Shown here piece by piece: positions 1 to 8,033 of a DNA stretch of 34,591 bases (position 1 is its first letter; each line of letters starts with the position of its first letter). This DNA is from Kiritimatiellia bacterium (GTDB lineage: Bacteria; Verrucomicrobiota; Kiritimatiellia; UBA8416): the NCBI GenBank assembly GCA_007129405.1, contig SKVN01000098.1, forward strand, positions 1 to 34,591, written 5' to 3'. The position numbers were made by a program, and so were the translations under genes. The notes under the pieces were generated by a model that was not told where the DNA came from, did not search any database, and worked only from the letters and a program-made list of their open reading frames with translations.

Positions 1-97
1 AAACGATTTATTTTGCCGACTCGTAATCCGATCTCGTCGCCGTTCTCGTAAACCAGACTCCCAACACTTCGACACCAGTTACACATCCGCATCATCC
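1..97 (-). repeat. Composite repeat, CGAGAACGG-body type, truncated by window start
   Basis: Reverse complement GATGATGCGGATGTGTAACTGGTGTCGAAGTG...ACGAGAACGGCGACGAGATCGG matches 16799-16868. Confidence 0.85.
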
Positions 98-117
98 GAG
101 CGCGATCGGCGCCGAGC

Positions 118-266
118 CTAAGCTGTAACTTCAGTTGTTTGCACACTTACTCCACCCTACACTTACTCGCCTACACTTACTCGACATTATGCGCACTGAC
201 TTTCGAGTAAGTGTAAACGATTAAGTGTGCCCGATTAAGTGTACGTAGTTTCACGCCTGCATCATC
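118..266 (-). repeat. Composite repeat, 14-nt palindromic-array type (copy A)
   Basis: Head 246-266, units ACACTTAATCG/ACACTTACTCG and inverted units every 14 nt, tail variant TGAAGTTACAGCTTAG at 118-133. Confidence 0.9.
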
Positions 267-296
267 TTGGCAGCCCAAGGTTTTACATCTAACGTT

Positions 297-2090
297 CTAC
301 TTTTTACCTTTCAACAGGACGGTGGCGGCGGGGGGCAAGTCAATTGCATGAACGCCTGCACGCAAGTTTAGCGTTTCCTGGCGGAGGCGTTCGCCCGTGC
401 AGGACCAGACGGTTAGCGTGCGTGTTCCGGCATCGACGGGCAATTCAAGAACGAGCCGATGTTCAAAGGTTCCATTCATCAGGATGATCTCGCGTTGCGT
501 TGCATCGGGCAGGGGCACAAAACCATTGGCATAGGCCGCGGCAGCAATTTTGGTATCTGTCTGGCTGATCACAACGGGATAATCGTGTTGTGGTTGCAAG
601 GGGTGAATGGTGCCGTCGAGCAGAACATCGCGATGTTCGCGCCAGAATGACAGATATCGACGGATCATGGCCACATGGGATGCAGGAATTTCGTCGAGCA
701 ATACGGAAATCTGGGGGACCGTAAAGGCGGCATGCAAGAGTTGCATGGCCGCACTTTCGACGGAATCCTGCGGGTGCCACATGACCATGTCGGAGTGGAT
801 GGCGGTGTTGCCACTGAGGGTTCGTAACAGCATGGAGCCAACACGATTGCCTGCGGCATGATTGGGTTCGTCACCCACGCGGAAAATATTGCCATATTTA
901 CGCATAGCAGGCCCAATGTAACTTTGGCGAAATTCGATCATGACGTCGGATTTGATGGCGCGTAACCGCTTACTGATATCCGTGAGCAGCTTATCGGCTG
1001 CTTCGGGTACGGACTGGAAGTCTCGTCCATTACCAAATGCATCTTTGGTCTCTTCGCGGGTATTAAAGCAATCGACGAAGTCTAACTTGAATCCATCGAG
1101 GTCGTATTCGCGCAAAGCATTTTCGTAGATGTTAATGAGGTATTCTCGTACATCGGGGAAGCGTGGGTCGAGGATGAACCACTTTTTTTTGCCTTCGGGA
1201 TCGGAATCGAGGAATTTGTCCTTAAAGCGTTTGTAGGCCTCCGTATAGATGCCGACGAATGGTACACTGTACCAGAGGAGATATTTCATGCCGAGGGCGT
1301 GTACGCGATCTACATGCGCACGGAAGTCGGGAAACTTGCCAGGGGCAGGCTGCCAGTCGCCGCAATAAGCATAACCGCGCTCATTGTCTTCGGTTTGCCA
1401 GCCATCGTCTACGATAACAGAATCCATGCCCAATGCCTTGGCAAGCTGGCATTGCTTTTCGATGGCATCCGGGGTGATGCCAAGGTGGAAACTGTACCAG
1501 CTCGAATACATCGGCAAACGGGCATGCTCCGGTACGGGCGAGGGGGTAAGGCTGGGCAGGCCTGCCCACCAGTCGGATACCTCCCGCAGAATATGTTCGT
1601 ATGGTAGCTTGCGGGAATCGAAGCGGATCGTGGTTTTGTAATGGGTCAGCGGGGGGACGGGATCTACAAATAATTGGATGCGACAGGTAAGGTTGGCCGT
1701 TTCCTCGGCATGTTGATCGCTGAGTTCGCAGGTGTTGATGGCGTCGGCAACCGCGAAGGTGAGGACGTTGGTGCCGGCATAGTCAAACATGCTCCAGACG
1801 GGCGCATTCTGTGCGGCGCTGCTCTTGATACGGGGGCGGCCCATACCGCAAAGTTGGGTTTTTCGATCGGTACTGGTGCGGTGATGCATGTCGATGGTGG
1901 GCATTTCCCAGTAGAGGGTTATGGGGTCAGGACGCACGGGCGTCTCGGATTGGAGTTCGAATGTCAGATAGGCAATGCCGTCGGTGGTGTCTTTGCGGGT
2001 CGTGAGGTTGAGTTTGCATTCGGGTAAAACGCCGTCTGCGAATATTTGTTGTCCAGCGATGGTGGCGAGGGGGATTTGTTGTTCAGGCAT
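297..2090 (-). CDS. GH36-like alpha-galactosidase / melibiase-type glycoside hydrolase
   Basis: 597-aa ORF with YSSWYSFHLGIT, VIVDDGWQT, GMKYLLWYSVP and DGFKLDFVDCF motifs typical of clan GH-D; RBS-like GGAGCA upstream of ATG. Confidence 0.85.
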   Translation of the reverse strand: MPEQQIPLATIAGQQIFADGVLPECKLNLTTRKDTTDGIAYLTFELQSETPVRPDPITLYWEMPTIDMHHRTSTDRKTQLCGMGRPRIKSSAAQNAPVWSMFDYAGTNVLTFAVADAINTCELSDQHAEETANLTCRIQLFVDPVPPLTHYKTTIRFDSRKLPYEHILREVSDWWAGLPSLTPSPVPEHARLPMYSSWYSFHLGITPDAIEKQCQLAKALGMDSVIVDDGWQTEDNERGYAYCGDWQPAPGKFPDFRAHVDRVHALGMKYLLWYSVPFVGIYTEAYKRFKDKFLDSDPEGKKKWFILDPRFPDVREYLINIYENALREYDLDGFKLDFVDCFNTREETKDAFGNGRDFQSVPEAADKLLTDISKRLRAIKSDVMIEFRQSYIGPAMRKYGNIFRVGDEPNHAAGNRVGSMLLRTLSGNTAIHSDMVMWHPQDSVESAAMQLLHAAFTVPQISVLLDEIPASHVAMIRRYLSFWREHRDVLLDGTIHPLQPQHDYPVVISQTDTKIAAAAYANGFVPLPDATQREIILMNGTFEHRLVLELPVDAGTRTLTVWSCTGERLRQETLNLRAGVHAIDLPPAATVLLKGKK

Positions 2091-2144
2091 GATTTGCTCC
2101 TTGTTGTACAGAATTAGAGGTTAATGGTATATTCGGGGTGATAA

Positions 2145-2277
2145 GATGATGTGGAGAAACTTTTTGAGGGATATATTTGCTGGAGGGACTCCTGTGCGTC
2201 CGTCTTCCAACCACCGCGACGAATCCCGGCGGCAGAGGACTGCCGCCCTCCAAAAAACAACTGAAGTTACAACCTAG
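2145..2277 (+). repeat. Composite repeat with degenerate head, GGCGGCAG hairpin body and canonical tail (copy D)
   Basis: GATGATGTGGAGAAACTTT at 2145, hairpin 2228-2247, TGAAGTTACAACCTAG 2262-2277. Confidence 0.65.
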
Positions 2278-2312
2278 CAAATATCCAATTGCCAAGTACA
2301 TATAAGCCATAA

Positions 2313-3506
2313 TTACACACTCCCATTTTTTCCTGTGGGGAGGGCTATGGCGGCGATCTGGTCGGGGTCGAGTTCGATGCCGAGTCCGAGGCCCTGCGGG
2401 ACAGGCATGCAGCCATCTTCTGCCAGGGGCAAGGCCAGTTGCTGGTCGAGTTCGCCTTTCAGCAGGGGGCCATGCAGGCCCAATTCGGTGAATTCAACAG
2501 CGCCACTGAAGTCGCCAATGGCTGCGGCCATATGCAGTTTAGCGGCAATTTTTACGCCGGTGCCAAACGCGGTTCCGATTACACATTGCAGGCCGGCTTC
2601 ACGGGCAATGTGAGCGATCCGCATGGCGGGAGCAAGTCCGCCGGCCTTGCCAATCTTTATATTGAGTACATCCGCCGCCTTGGCGCGTATCACAGCTTCG
2701 GCGTCATGTGGTCCAAAGCAGCTTTCGTCGGCTTCGATGGGCAGTTCCACTTCCTGGCAAACTCTTGCCATGCCGGGCAGATCCCATGCATCGCAGGGTT
2801 GCTCGAGCAGTTCAAGATTGATGTTGGTTTTCTCGAGCAGACGGCAAAAGTGGATGGCCTCATCGGGGCTGTACCCGCGATTGGCGTCGGCCCGCAAGGA
2901 CACATCTGGTCCTACCGTGTCGCGGATGGCTTGTAAACGCTCGATATCCTTTTCTGGAATCGAACCGATTTTGGGTTTAAAGGCCCGAACATGCATTTTC
3001 ATGTATTTGCGGCATTCGTTGGCCATGTCTTCGGGGGCCCCCCCGGCAATTTCGATGGCAACAGGGATGCGATCGCGTTTTACACCACCGAGCATTTCAC
3101 TCACAGAGAGTCCGGTGGCTTTAGCGGCTAGATCGTGGAGCGCGAGGTCAATGCCGGATTTGGCACTGCTGTTTTCGCGATAATCGATGAGGTCCATACA
3201 GGCCTCAATTTCGAGCGGATTTTTGCCTGTAAGCTGCGGGCCCATGTAATCATCGATCGCCACTTGGATTTGCTCGATGGTTTGTCCGAAGAACCCGATA
3301 TCGGCAGGCGCTTCTCCGAGGCCCTTCAAGCCTGCATCGGTTTCCACATGCACGAGAACATATTCGAGAATGGGGTTGGGGCGTTTCGGAGAAATCCGGC
3401 TGAGCCGTCCATTCCATTCCCGTTTCGTGCCCGCGTGCGTGCTGTTGTAGAAAAAGCATGTTAGCGGGATCCGTATGGGGGTGGTGTGAATTCGTGTAAT
3501 TTTCAT
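2313..3506 (-). CDS. Enolase-superfamily enzyme (mandelate racemase / muconate lactonizing type, possibly dipeptide epimerase)
   Basis: FKPKIG (KxK), LRADANRGY, ELLEQP, EADES, NIKIGKAGG motifs; ATGA overlap with the upstream gene. Confidence 0.85.
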   Translation of the reverse strand: MKITRIHTTPIRIPLTCFFYNSTHAGTKREWNGRLSRISPKRPNPILEYVLVHVETDAGLKGLGEAPADIGFFGQTIEQIQVAIDDYMGPQLTGKNPLEIEACMDLIDYRENSSAKSGIDLALHDLAAKATGLSVSEMLGGVKRDRIPVAIEIAGGAPEDMANECRKYMKMHVRAFKPKIGSIPEKDIERLQAIRDTVGPDVSLRADANRGYSPDEAIHFCRLLEKTNINLELLEQPCDAWDLPGMARVCQEVELPIEADESCFGPHDAEAVIRAKAADVLNIKIGKAGGLAPAMRIAHIAREAGLQCVIGTAFGTGVKIAAKLHMAAAIGDFSGAVEFTELGLHGPLLKGELDQQLALPLAEDGCMPVPQGLGLGIELDPDQIAAIALPTGKNGSV

Positions 3507-4528
3507 CGTTCGGCGAGAAATGTGTGCGCGCTTTCCATGAATTTGACGAGCAAATCGACGGTGGCATCCATGTCATCGGCATGACAGAGCTGCACAGTGG
3601 AATGCATGTAACGTACGGGTGCACCGACCGTGGTGGCAATGACGCTGCCGCGTGATTGCTGGATGGCGGCGGCATCCGTCCCTCCACCAATGTTGCGTTG
3701 GTAGGGAATGTTATGCGTATCGCAGAGATCGCAGAGGTATTGTACCAAACGCGGATGGCCGATGGTGAGTTTGTCGATTACGTAGATGCCTGTTCCCTGT
3801 CCAGGCTCGCACAGGTTATCTTTTTCATCAACATAGGCTGCACGCGCCATGCTGCCGTCGATGGCGATGCCAATATCGGGCTCAACAAAGAAGGCACAGG
3901 GTCTTGCGCCACGCAAGCCGACTTCTTCTTGCACGGTGCTACAGGCATATACGTCTACCTGTGTGTCGCCAACATTACGCATGGCCTCTAGCAGACAATA
4001 GGTGCCAATACGGTTGTCGAAATTACGGCCGACCCACATTTTGTCATTGAGGATGGATACATCGCTTTCGAAGGTGATGACATCGCCGGGGCGCACGCGT
4101 TTTTCGAGCTCTTCTTTGGGGAGACCGGTGTCGATGAGAAGGTCATCCAGTTTCGGGGGGGTATCACCGCCTTTGGGTACGACAACACCGCGTACGGATT
4201 CTTTGCCATGAATGATGACGCGTTGGGATTGTGCGACATGTGCACCTAATCCACCCATCTGGATAAAGTGAATATAGCCGTTGCTATTGATGTGTTTGAC
4301 CATCATGCCAACTTCGTCTGCGTGTGCAGCAAACATGAGGCGCGGTGTACGTCCATTGTATTGTACCGGATTGATTGCTTTGCGGATTCCGATTACGTTG
4401 CCGATGTTGTCTTTTTGTACCTCATCGCAGCATTCCTGCAGGACTTCGGTGGCAATATTCTGGATATTGCATTCAAAGCCGGGGACGCCGGGTGCCATAC
4501 CCACACGCTGAAGTAATTTTTGATTCAT
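3503..4528 (-). CDS. M42-family metallopeptidase (glutamyl aminopeptidase / endoglucanase-like)
   Basis: AAHADEVGMMV, GRNFDNRIG, VQEEVGLRGA, GGGTDAAAIQ, VPVRYMHS-like motifs; start chosen at MNQKLLQR. Confidence 0.9.
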   Translation of the reverse strand: MNQKLLQRVGMAPGVPGFECNIQNIATEVLQECCDEVQKDNIGNVIGIRKAINPVQYNGRTPRLMFAAHADEVGMMVKHINSNGYIHFIQMGGLGAHVAQSQRVIIHGKESVRGVVVPKGGDTPPKLDDLLIDTGLPKEELEKRVRPGDVITFESDVSILNDKMWVGRNFDNRIGTYCLLEAMRNVGDTQVDVYACSTVQEEVGLRGARPCAFFVEPDIGIAIDGSMARAAYVDEKDNLCEPGQGTGIYVIDKLTIGHPRLVQYLCDLCDTHNIPYQRNIGGGTDAAAIQQSRGSVIATTVGAPVRYMHSTVQLCHADDMDATVDLLVKFMESAHTFLAER

Positions 4529-4676
4529 GATGTATATTCCTTGGGTTGTGTTGATTTGCAGAGAAATTATCCTGCATTGTTTGGTTATCGGTTGCAAGTG
4601 AAAGTGGAAGTGTTGGTGTTTTTTGCGATTTTTGGGCGAAAGCGCGTGGCGGAGAATGCGGGATGAACGCTGATGT

Positions 4677-6017
4677 TTAGCGTCGGCCGTGTAATTCCGG
4701 GAAGGGGCTTAGGGCACGGTTGAGGATGCCAAGTGATTTGGCAATGGTGATGCCGTAGTTGGTGATGGGGACGCCGGCGGCTTCGCAACGTGTAATGCGC
4801 GTCAGGAGGTGGCGTCGGTTAAAGGTGCAGGACCCACAGTGGATGACGAGTTTGTAGGGAGAAACATCGTCGGGAAAGTCTGAACCTTGTACGTGATCGA
4901 TTTGCAGGGCGCCGCCTACGTATTGCGAAAGCCAACGCGGAATTTTGGTGCGGCCAATATCGTCGCCAATTTGATGATGGGTGCAGGCTTCGGCAATGAG
5001 AATGCGGTCACTGGGATGCAGTTGATCGATAGTTTCTGCTCCTTTGACAAACGTGGTGAGATCGCCTTTTAAACGGGCGAACAGAATCGAGAAGGATGTA
5101 AGCCGTACGTCGGGCGGCGTATCGGCATCGACTTTGAGAAAGGCTTGGGAATCGGTTACGACCAAAGCGGGAGGTTCGCGTAGTTTTTCGAGCAGTGCCC
5201 GGAGTTCGCGTTCTTTGGTAACTAGGGCACAAGCATCGTGATCGAGTAAATCGCGGATGGTTTGTACTTGCGGGAGGATGAGGCGTCCGCGTGGTGCCTC
5301 GAGGTCGATCGGTACGACGAGGACGACGAGCTCGCCGGGGCGTACAAGGTCCCCAGCAATGGCGGGCTGCTGTAAATATTCTTCCGGCAAGATGGGGATG
5401 AGGGCATCGCGGACGATGCGCCGGCATGCTTCGGGATCGTGTGCGGAGACGTGGATGGGTGGTTGATGGTTGGTGGTTGATCCTCCTTCGCTAAAGCTTC
5501 TGAGGACGAGTGGGTTGATGGGGGGTGTCGGGTGTCGGGTGTCGGGGGATATGGGAAGGTCTGTGGTCGTGCCCTGCGAAGCTGGAAGCGAAGCATGGGT
5601 CTGTAGTCTGTGGTCTGTGGTCTGTGGTCTGCAATCGGATTTGTTGAAGACGGCGAGGGTGGGAATGTTTCGTTGCAAGCATTCTGCGGCGAGCTTTTGC
5701 TCGAATTCGCCCCATGCTGCATCATAATCTGTGACAATGATGGCCAGATCGGTGCGATCGAGTATTTTTTGTGATTTTTTAATGCGTTGTTTTCCAAGTG
5801 CGCCGACATCGTCTAAACCAGCGGTATCGATAAAGAGTACGGGACCAATCGGCAGCAGTTCCATGGGCTTTTCGACGGGGTCGGTCGTCGTGCCGGGTGT
5901 GTCGGAAACAATGGCGGTTTGTTGCTGCGTGATGGCATTGATGAGCGATGATTTGCCGACATTGCGTCGTCCGAATATGCCAATGTGCAGGCGCAGTCCT
6001 TTGGGGGTGTTTTGCAT
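4677..6017 (-). CDS. hydF: [FeFe]-hydrogenase H-cluster maturation GTPase HydF, with an unusual internal low-complexity insertion
   Basis: GRRNVGKSS P-loop, DTPGTTTDPV, DTAGLDD, NKSD, C-terminal CTHHQ...HCGSC cluster-binding motif. Confidence 0.92.
   Translation of the reverse strand: MQNTPKGLRLHIGIFGRRNVGKSSLINAITQQQTAIVSDTPGTTTDPVEKPMELLPIGPVLFIDTAGLDDVGALGKQRIKKSQKILDRTDLAIIVTDYDAAWGEFEQKLAAECLQRNIPTLAVFNKSDCRPQTTDHRLQTHASLPASQGTTTDLPISPDTRHPTPPINPLVLRSFSEGGSTTNHQPPIHVSAHDPEACRRIVRDALIPILPEEYLQQPAIAGDLVRPGELVVLVVPIDLEAPRGRLILPQVQTIRDLLDHDACALVTKERELRALLEKLREPPALVVTDSQAFLKVDADTPPDVRLTSFSILFARLKGDLTTFVKGAETIDQLHPSDRILIAEACTHHQIGDDIGRTKIPRWLSQYVGGALQIDHVQGSDFPDDVSPYKLVIHCGSCTFNRRHLLTRITRCEAAGVPITNYGITIAKSLGILNRALSPFPELHGRR
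5454..5633 (+). repeat. Low-complexity / heptanucleotide repeat insertion within hydF (between G4 NKSD and G5 VSA)
   Basis: GGTGTCG x3 at 5524-5544; TCTGTAG + TCTGTGG x3 + TCTGCAA at 5600-5634; translates to CRPQTTDHRLQTHASLPASQ...PPIH with no resemblance to the GTPase fold. Confidence 0.85.
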
Positions 6018-6041
6018 AAAGGGAAGAGTAGGGGATGGGGA

Positions 6042-6072
6042 AAATGCTGAAAAGCTAAAATGCGGAAAAGCT
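6042..6072 (+). repeat. Short tandem repeat AAATGCKGAAAAGCT, two units with 16-nt period
   Basis: AAATGCTGAAAAGCT (6042) and AAATGCGGAAAAGCT (6058). Confidence 0.7.
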
Positions 6073-6194
6073 GAAAAAATGTGGGCAAGGGGAGGGATGC
6101 GACAGCCAGAGGCCGGAGGCTGATGGGCTTTGGGGGAGGGGAACCACAGACCACGCAGAATGACGCAGAAGGGGGAAGGATGGGGGGGAGGTTT

Positions 6195-6256
6195 TTGAAC
6201 TTCGAACGTTGAACTTCGAACGTTGAACGTTGAACTTCGAACTTCGAACGTTGAAC
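6195..6256 (+). repeat. Heptanucleotide tandem array built from two words, TTCGAAC and GTTGAAC
   Basis: Eight contiguous 7-mers from 6201 to 6256 preceded by a partial TTGAAC. Confidence 0.95.
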
Positions 6257-6304
6257 TTTTAAGGGGGAAGGGTGCGGGATGCGACAGCTAGAGGCCGCTT
6301 CGGC

Positions 6305-6329
6305 GGCGGCAGAGGACTGCCGCCCTCCA
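6305..6329 (+). repeat. Hairpin module GGCGGCAGAGGACTGCCGCCCTCCA, second copy
   Basis: 25-nt exact match to 2228-2252; 8-bp stem GGCGGCAG/CTGCCGCC with AGGA loop. Confidence 0.9.
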
Positions 6330-6489
6330 TGTCCTGCATTTCAACGTAACCTGGGAGAAGGGCGCATTCCCGTGCGTCCGTGATGCAACGGATTTGAACC
6401 TGCTATAGTTGGCATGGTTTAGGTGGGCCGTATGAGGGGACGCCCCGTTGGACATTGATAATCAGTCTGTTGCCTGTGCCAGAGGCGAT

Positions 6490-8022
6490 CTAGAATGCTT
6501 TAACAAGCGGGCGTTCTAGCATGCGTTCATAGATCTGGAAGTAATGCTTGGCGGTCTCATTGTGACTGAAGCGATGCACGCTTTCTTCCATAATGCGCTG
6601 TATTTGCGTTTCTTTTGTGGTGGCGGGCAAACGGTAGAATTCCATTGCCTGATCGATTGCCCATGCGAGCCCGTTGCTATCGTATGTCTCGAAGATGAAC
6701 CCGTTGCCATGGTTTCGGGATACGTTCAAGTGCGTGACGGTGTCATGCAAACCGCCCGTATCTCGCGCAATCGGCAGGGAACCGTAAATGCTACTAATCA
6801 TTTGTGGAAGACCACATGGTTCAAACAAAGAGGGAATGAGCATGAAGTCGGATCCGGCATAGCCTAGCCGGGAGAGTTTTTCTGAAAAGTCGCATACAGC
6901 AACACGACCATGAAAATCATGCTGGCTGACGATACGATGAAATACGTTTTGATAGGCGCCATTGGCGACAATTGCCACCTGCAGTCCATCTTTCCAGTAC
7001 TGGTTGACGACACGATAAAGAATGTCTGCAAATAGTTGGCAGCCTTTTTGTACGGGGTCGAGTCGCGAGGGCCAGAACAGAATCGGGGCCTGTGGGTCTA
7101 ACGTTAATCCACATCTTTCTTGAAGGGCCGCTTTGTTGATGGCTTTGCCGTCGGCGTGTGTTCCGGGTGTGTAGGTTCGCGCCAACAATGTGTCGGTTGC
7201 AGGATTGTTGGATGGATCGGGGGCATTGAGGATGCCGACGGCACATTTGTTATGTAATTTCTGGGTTATTTCGTAGCGGATGTTTTCAGGGACAAAGCTG
7301 TGCTGGCCCTGGGCAATTTCTTGCAGGAATGTGGGGCTTACGGTGTTGATGTAATGTCCGGCAAAAATACCACTGGCAAGCAAATCAATGGGATTGCAAG
7401 ACCGGGTGGATTCGTAATCATACGGTGGCCATGAGAAGAATAGGTATTTCCAGAAATTGGCGGCGTCGATGCCTGCATCTTCAATTCGTTGCAGTGTCAG
7501 TTTGTAGGTGTGGATGTTATGTACGGTAAACAAGGACGGAATGTTTAAACGCCTTGTGACAGCCGGAATGAGGCCTGTCATCCAGTCATTACAATGGATA
7601 AGGTCGGGATCCACGGAGGGAATGATGTTGTTGATGACTTCTCGTTGAAAAGCGAGTGCTACATTCACGTTCGTCCATTCATCGTTGCCATACACGCTAT
7701 CGCGATAATAGAAGCAGCGATCCTCGGCGAGATGAATCCGTGCGCGGGATAATTTGCTCATGTAGGCACGGATTTCATCGCTGATCAGGTTGGCGGCATC
7801 GATGTTGAACATGCGCCGGTAATGGGGCAGGGCGACATGGACGTCTGCTCCAAGGTCGTATAATGCTGCTACCAATGATGACGAAACGTCGGCAAGCCCA
7901 CCCGCTTTTGCGGTCATGCGGTTGGCCATATTGCCCATGCCTTGCGGAAGGTACGTGATTTCCGGTGTGACAATCAGAATCCGGGGCTTGCTGCGCTTGC
8001 GTCTTTTGCGGATCGGTAGCAT
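6490..8022 (-). CDS. glgA: Glycogen/starch synthase (GT5)
   Basis: KAGGLADV, HCNDWMTGLIP, FTVHNIHTYK, PSLFEPCGLPQM, DTGGLHDTV motifs; start set at MLPIRKRR. Confidence 0.9.
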   Translation of the reverse strand: MLPIRKRRKRSKPRILIVTPEITYLPQGMGNMANRMTAKAGGLADVSSSLVAALYDLGADVHVALPHYRRMFNIDAANLISDEIRAYMSKLSRARIHLAEDRCFYYRDSVYGNDEWTNVNVALAFQREVINNIIPSVDPDLIHCNDWMTGLIPAVTRRLNIPSLFTVHNIHTYKLTLQRIEDAGIDAANFWKYLFFSWPPYDYESTRSCNPIDLLASGIFAGHYINTVSPTFLQEIAQGQHSFVPENIRYEITQKLHNKCAVGILNAPDPSNNPATDTLLARTYTPGTHADGKAINKAALQERCGLTLDPQAPILFWPSRLDPVQKGCQLFADILYRVVNQYWKDGLQVAIVANGAYQNVFHRIVSQHDFHGRVAVCDFSEKLSRLGYAGSDFMLIPSLFEPCGLPQMISSIYGSLPIARDTGGLHDTVTHLNVSRNHGNGFIFETYDSNGLAWAIDQAMEFYRLPATTKETQIQRIMEESVHRFSHNETAKHYFQIYERMLERPLVKAF

Positions 8023-8033
8023 GGCTTTTCTCC

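Noticed and set aside
6195-6256. CRISPR-like array
   Set aside because: Units are 7 nt with no unique spacers and no cas genes; the 14-nt arrays likewise lack spacers of CRISPR size.
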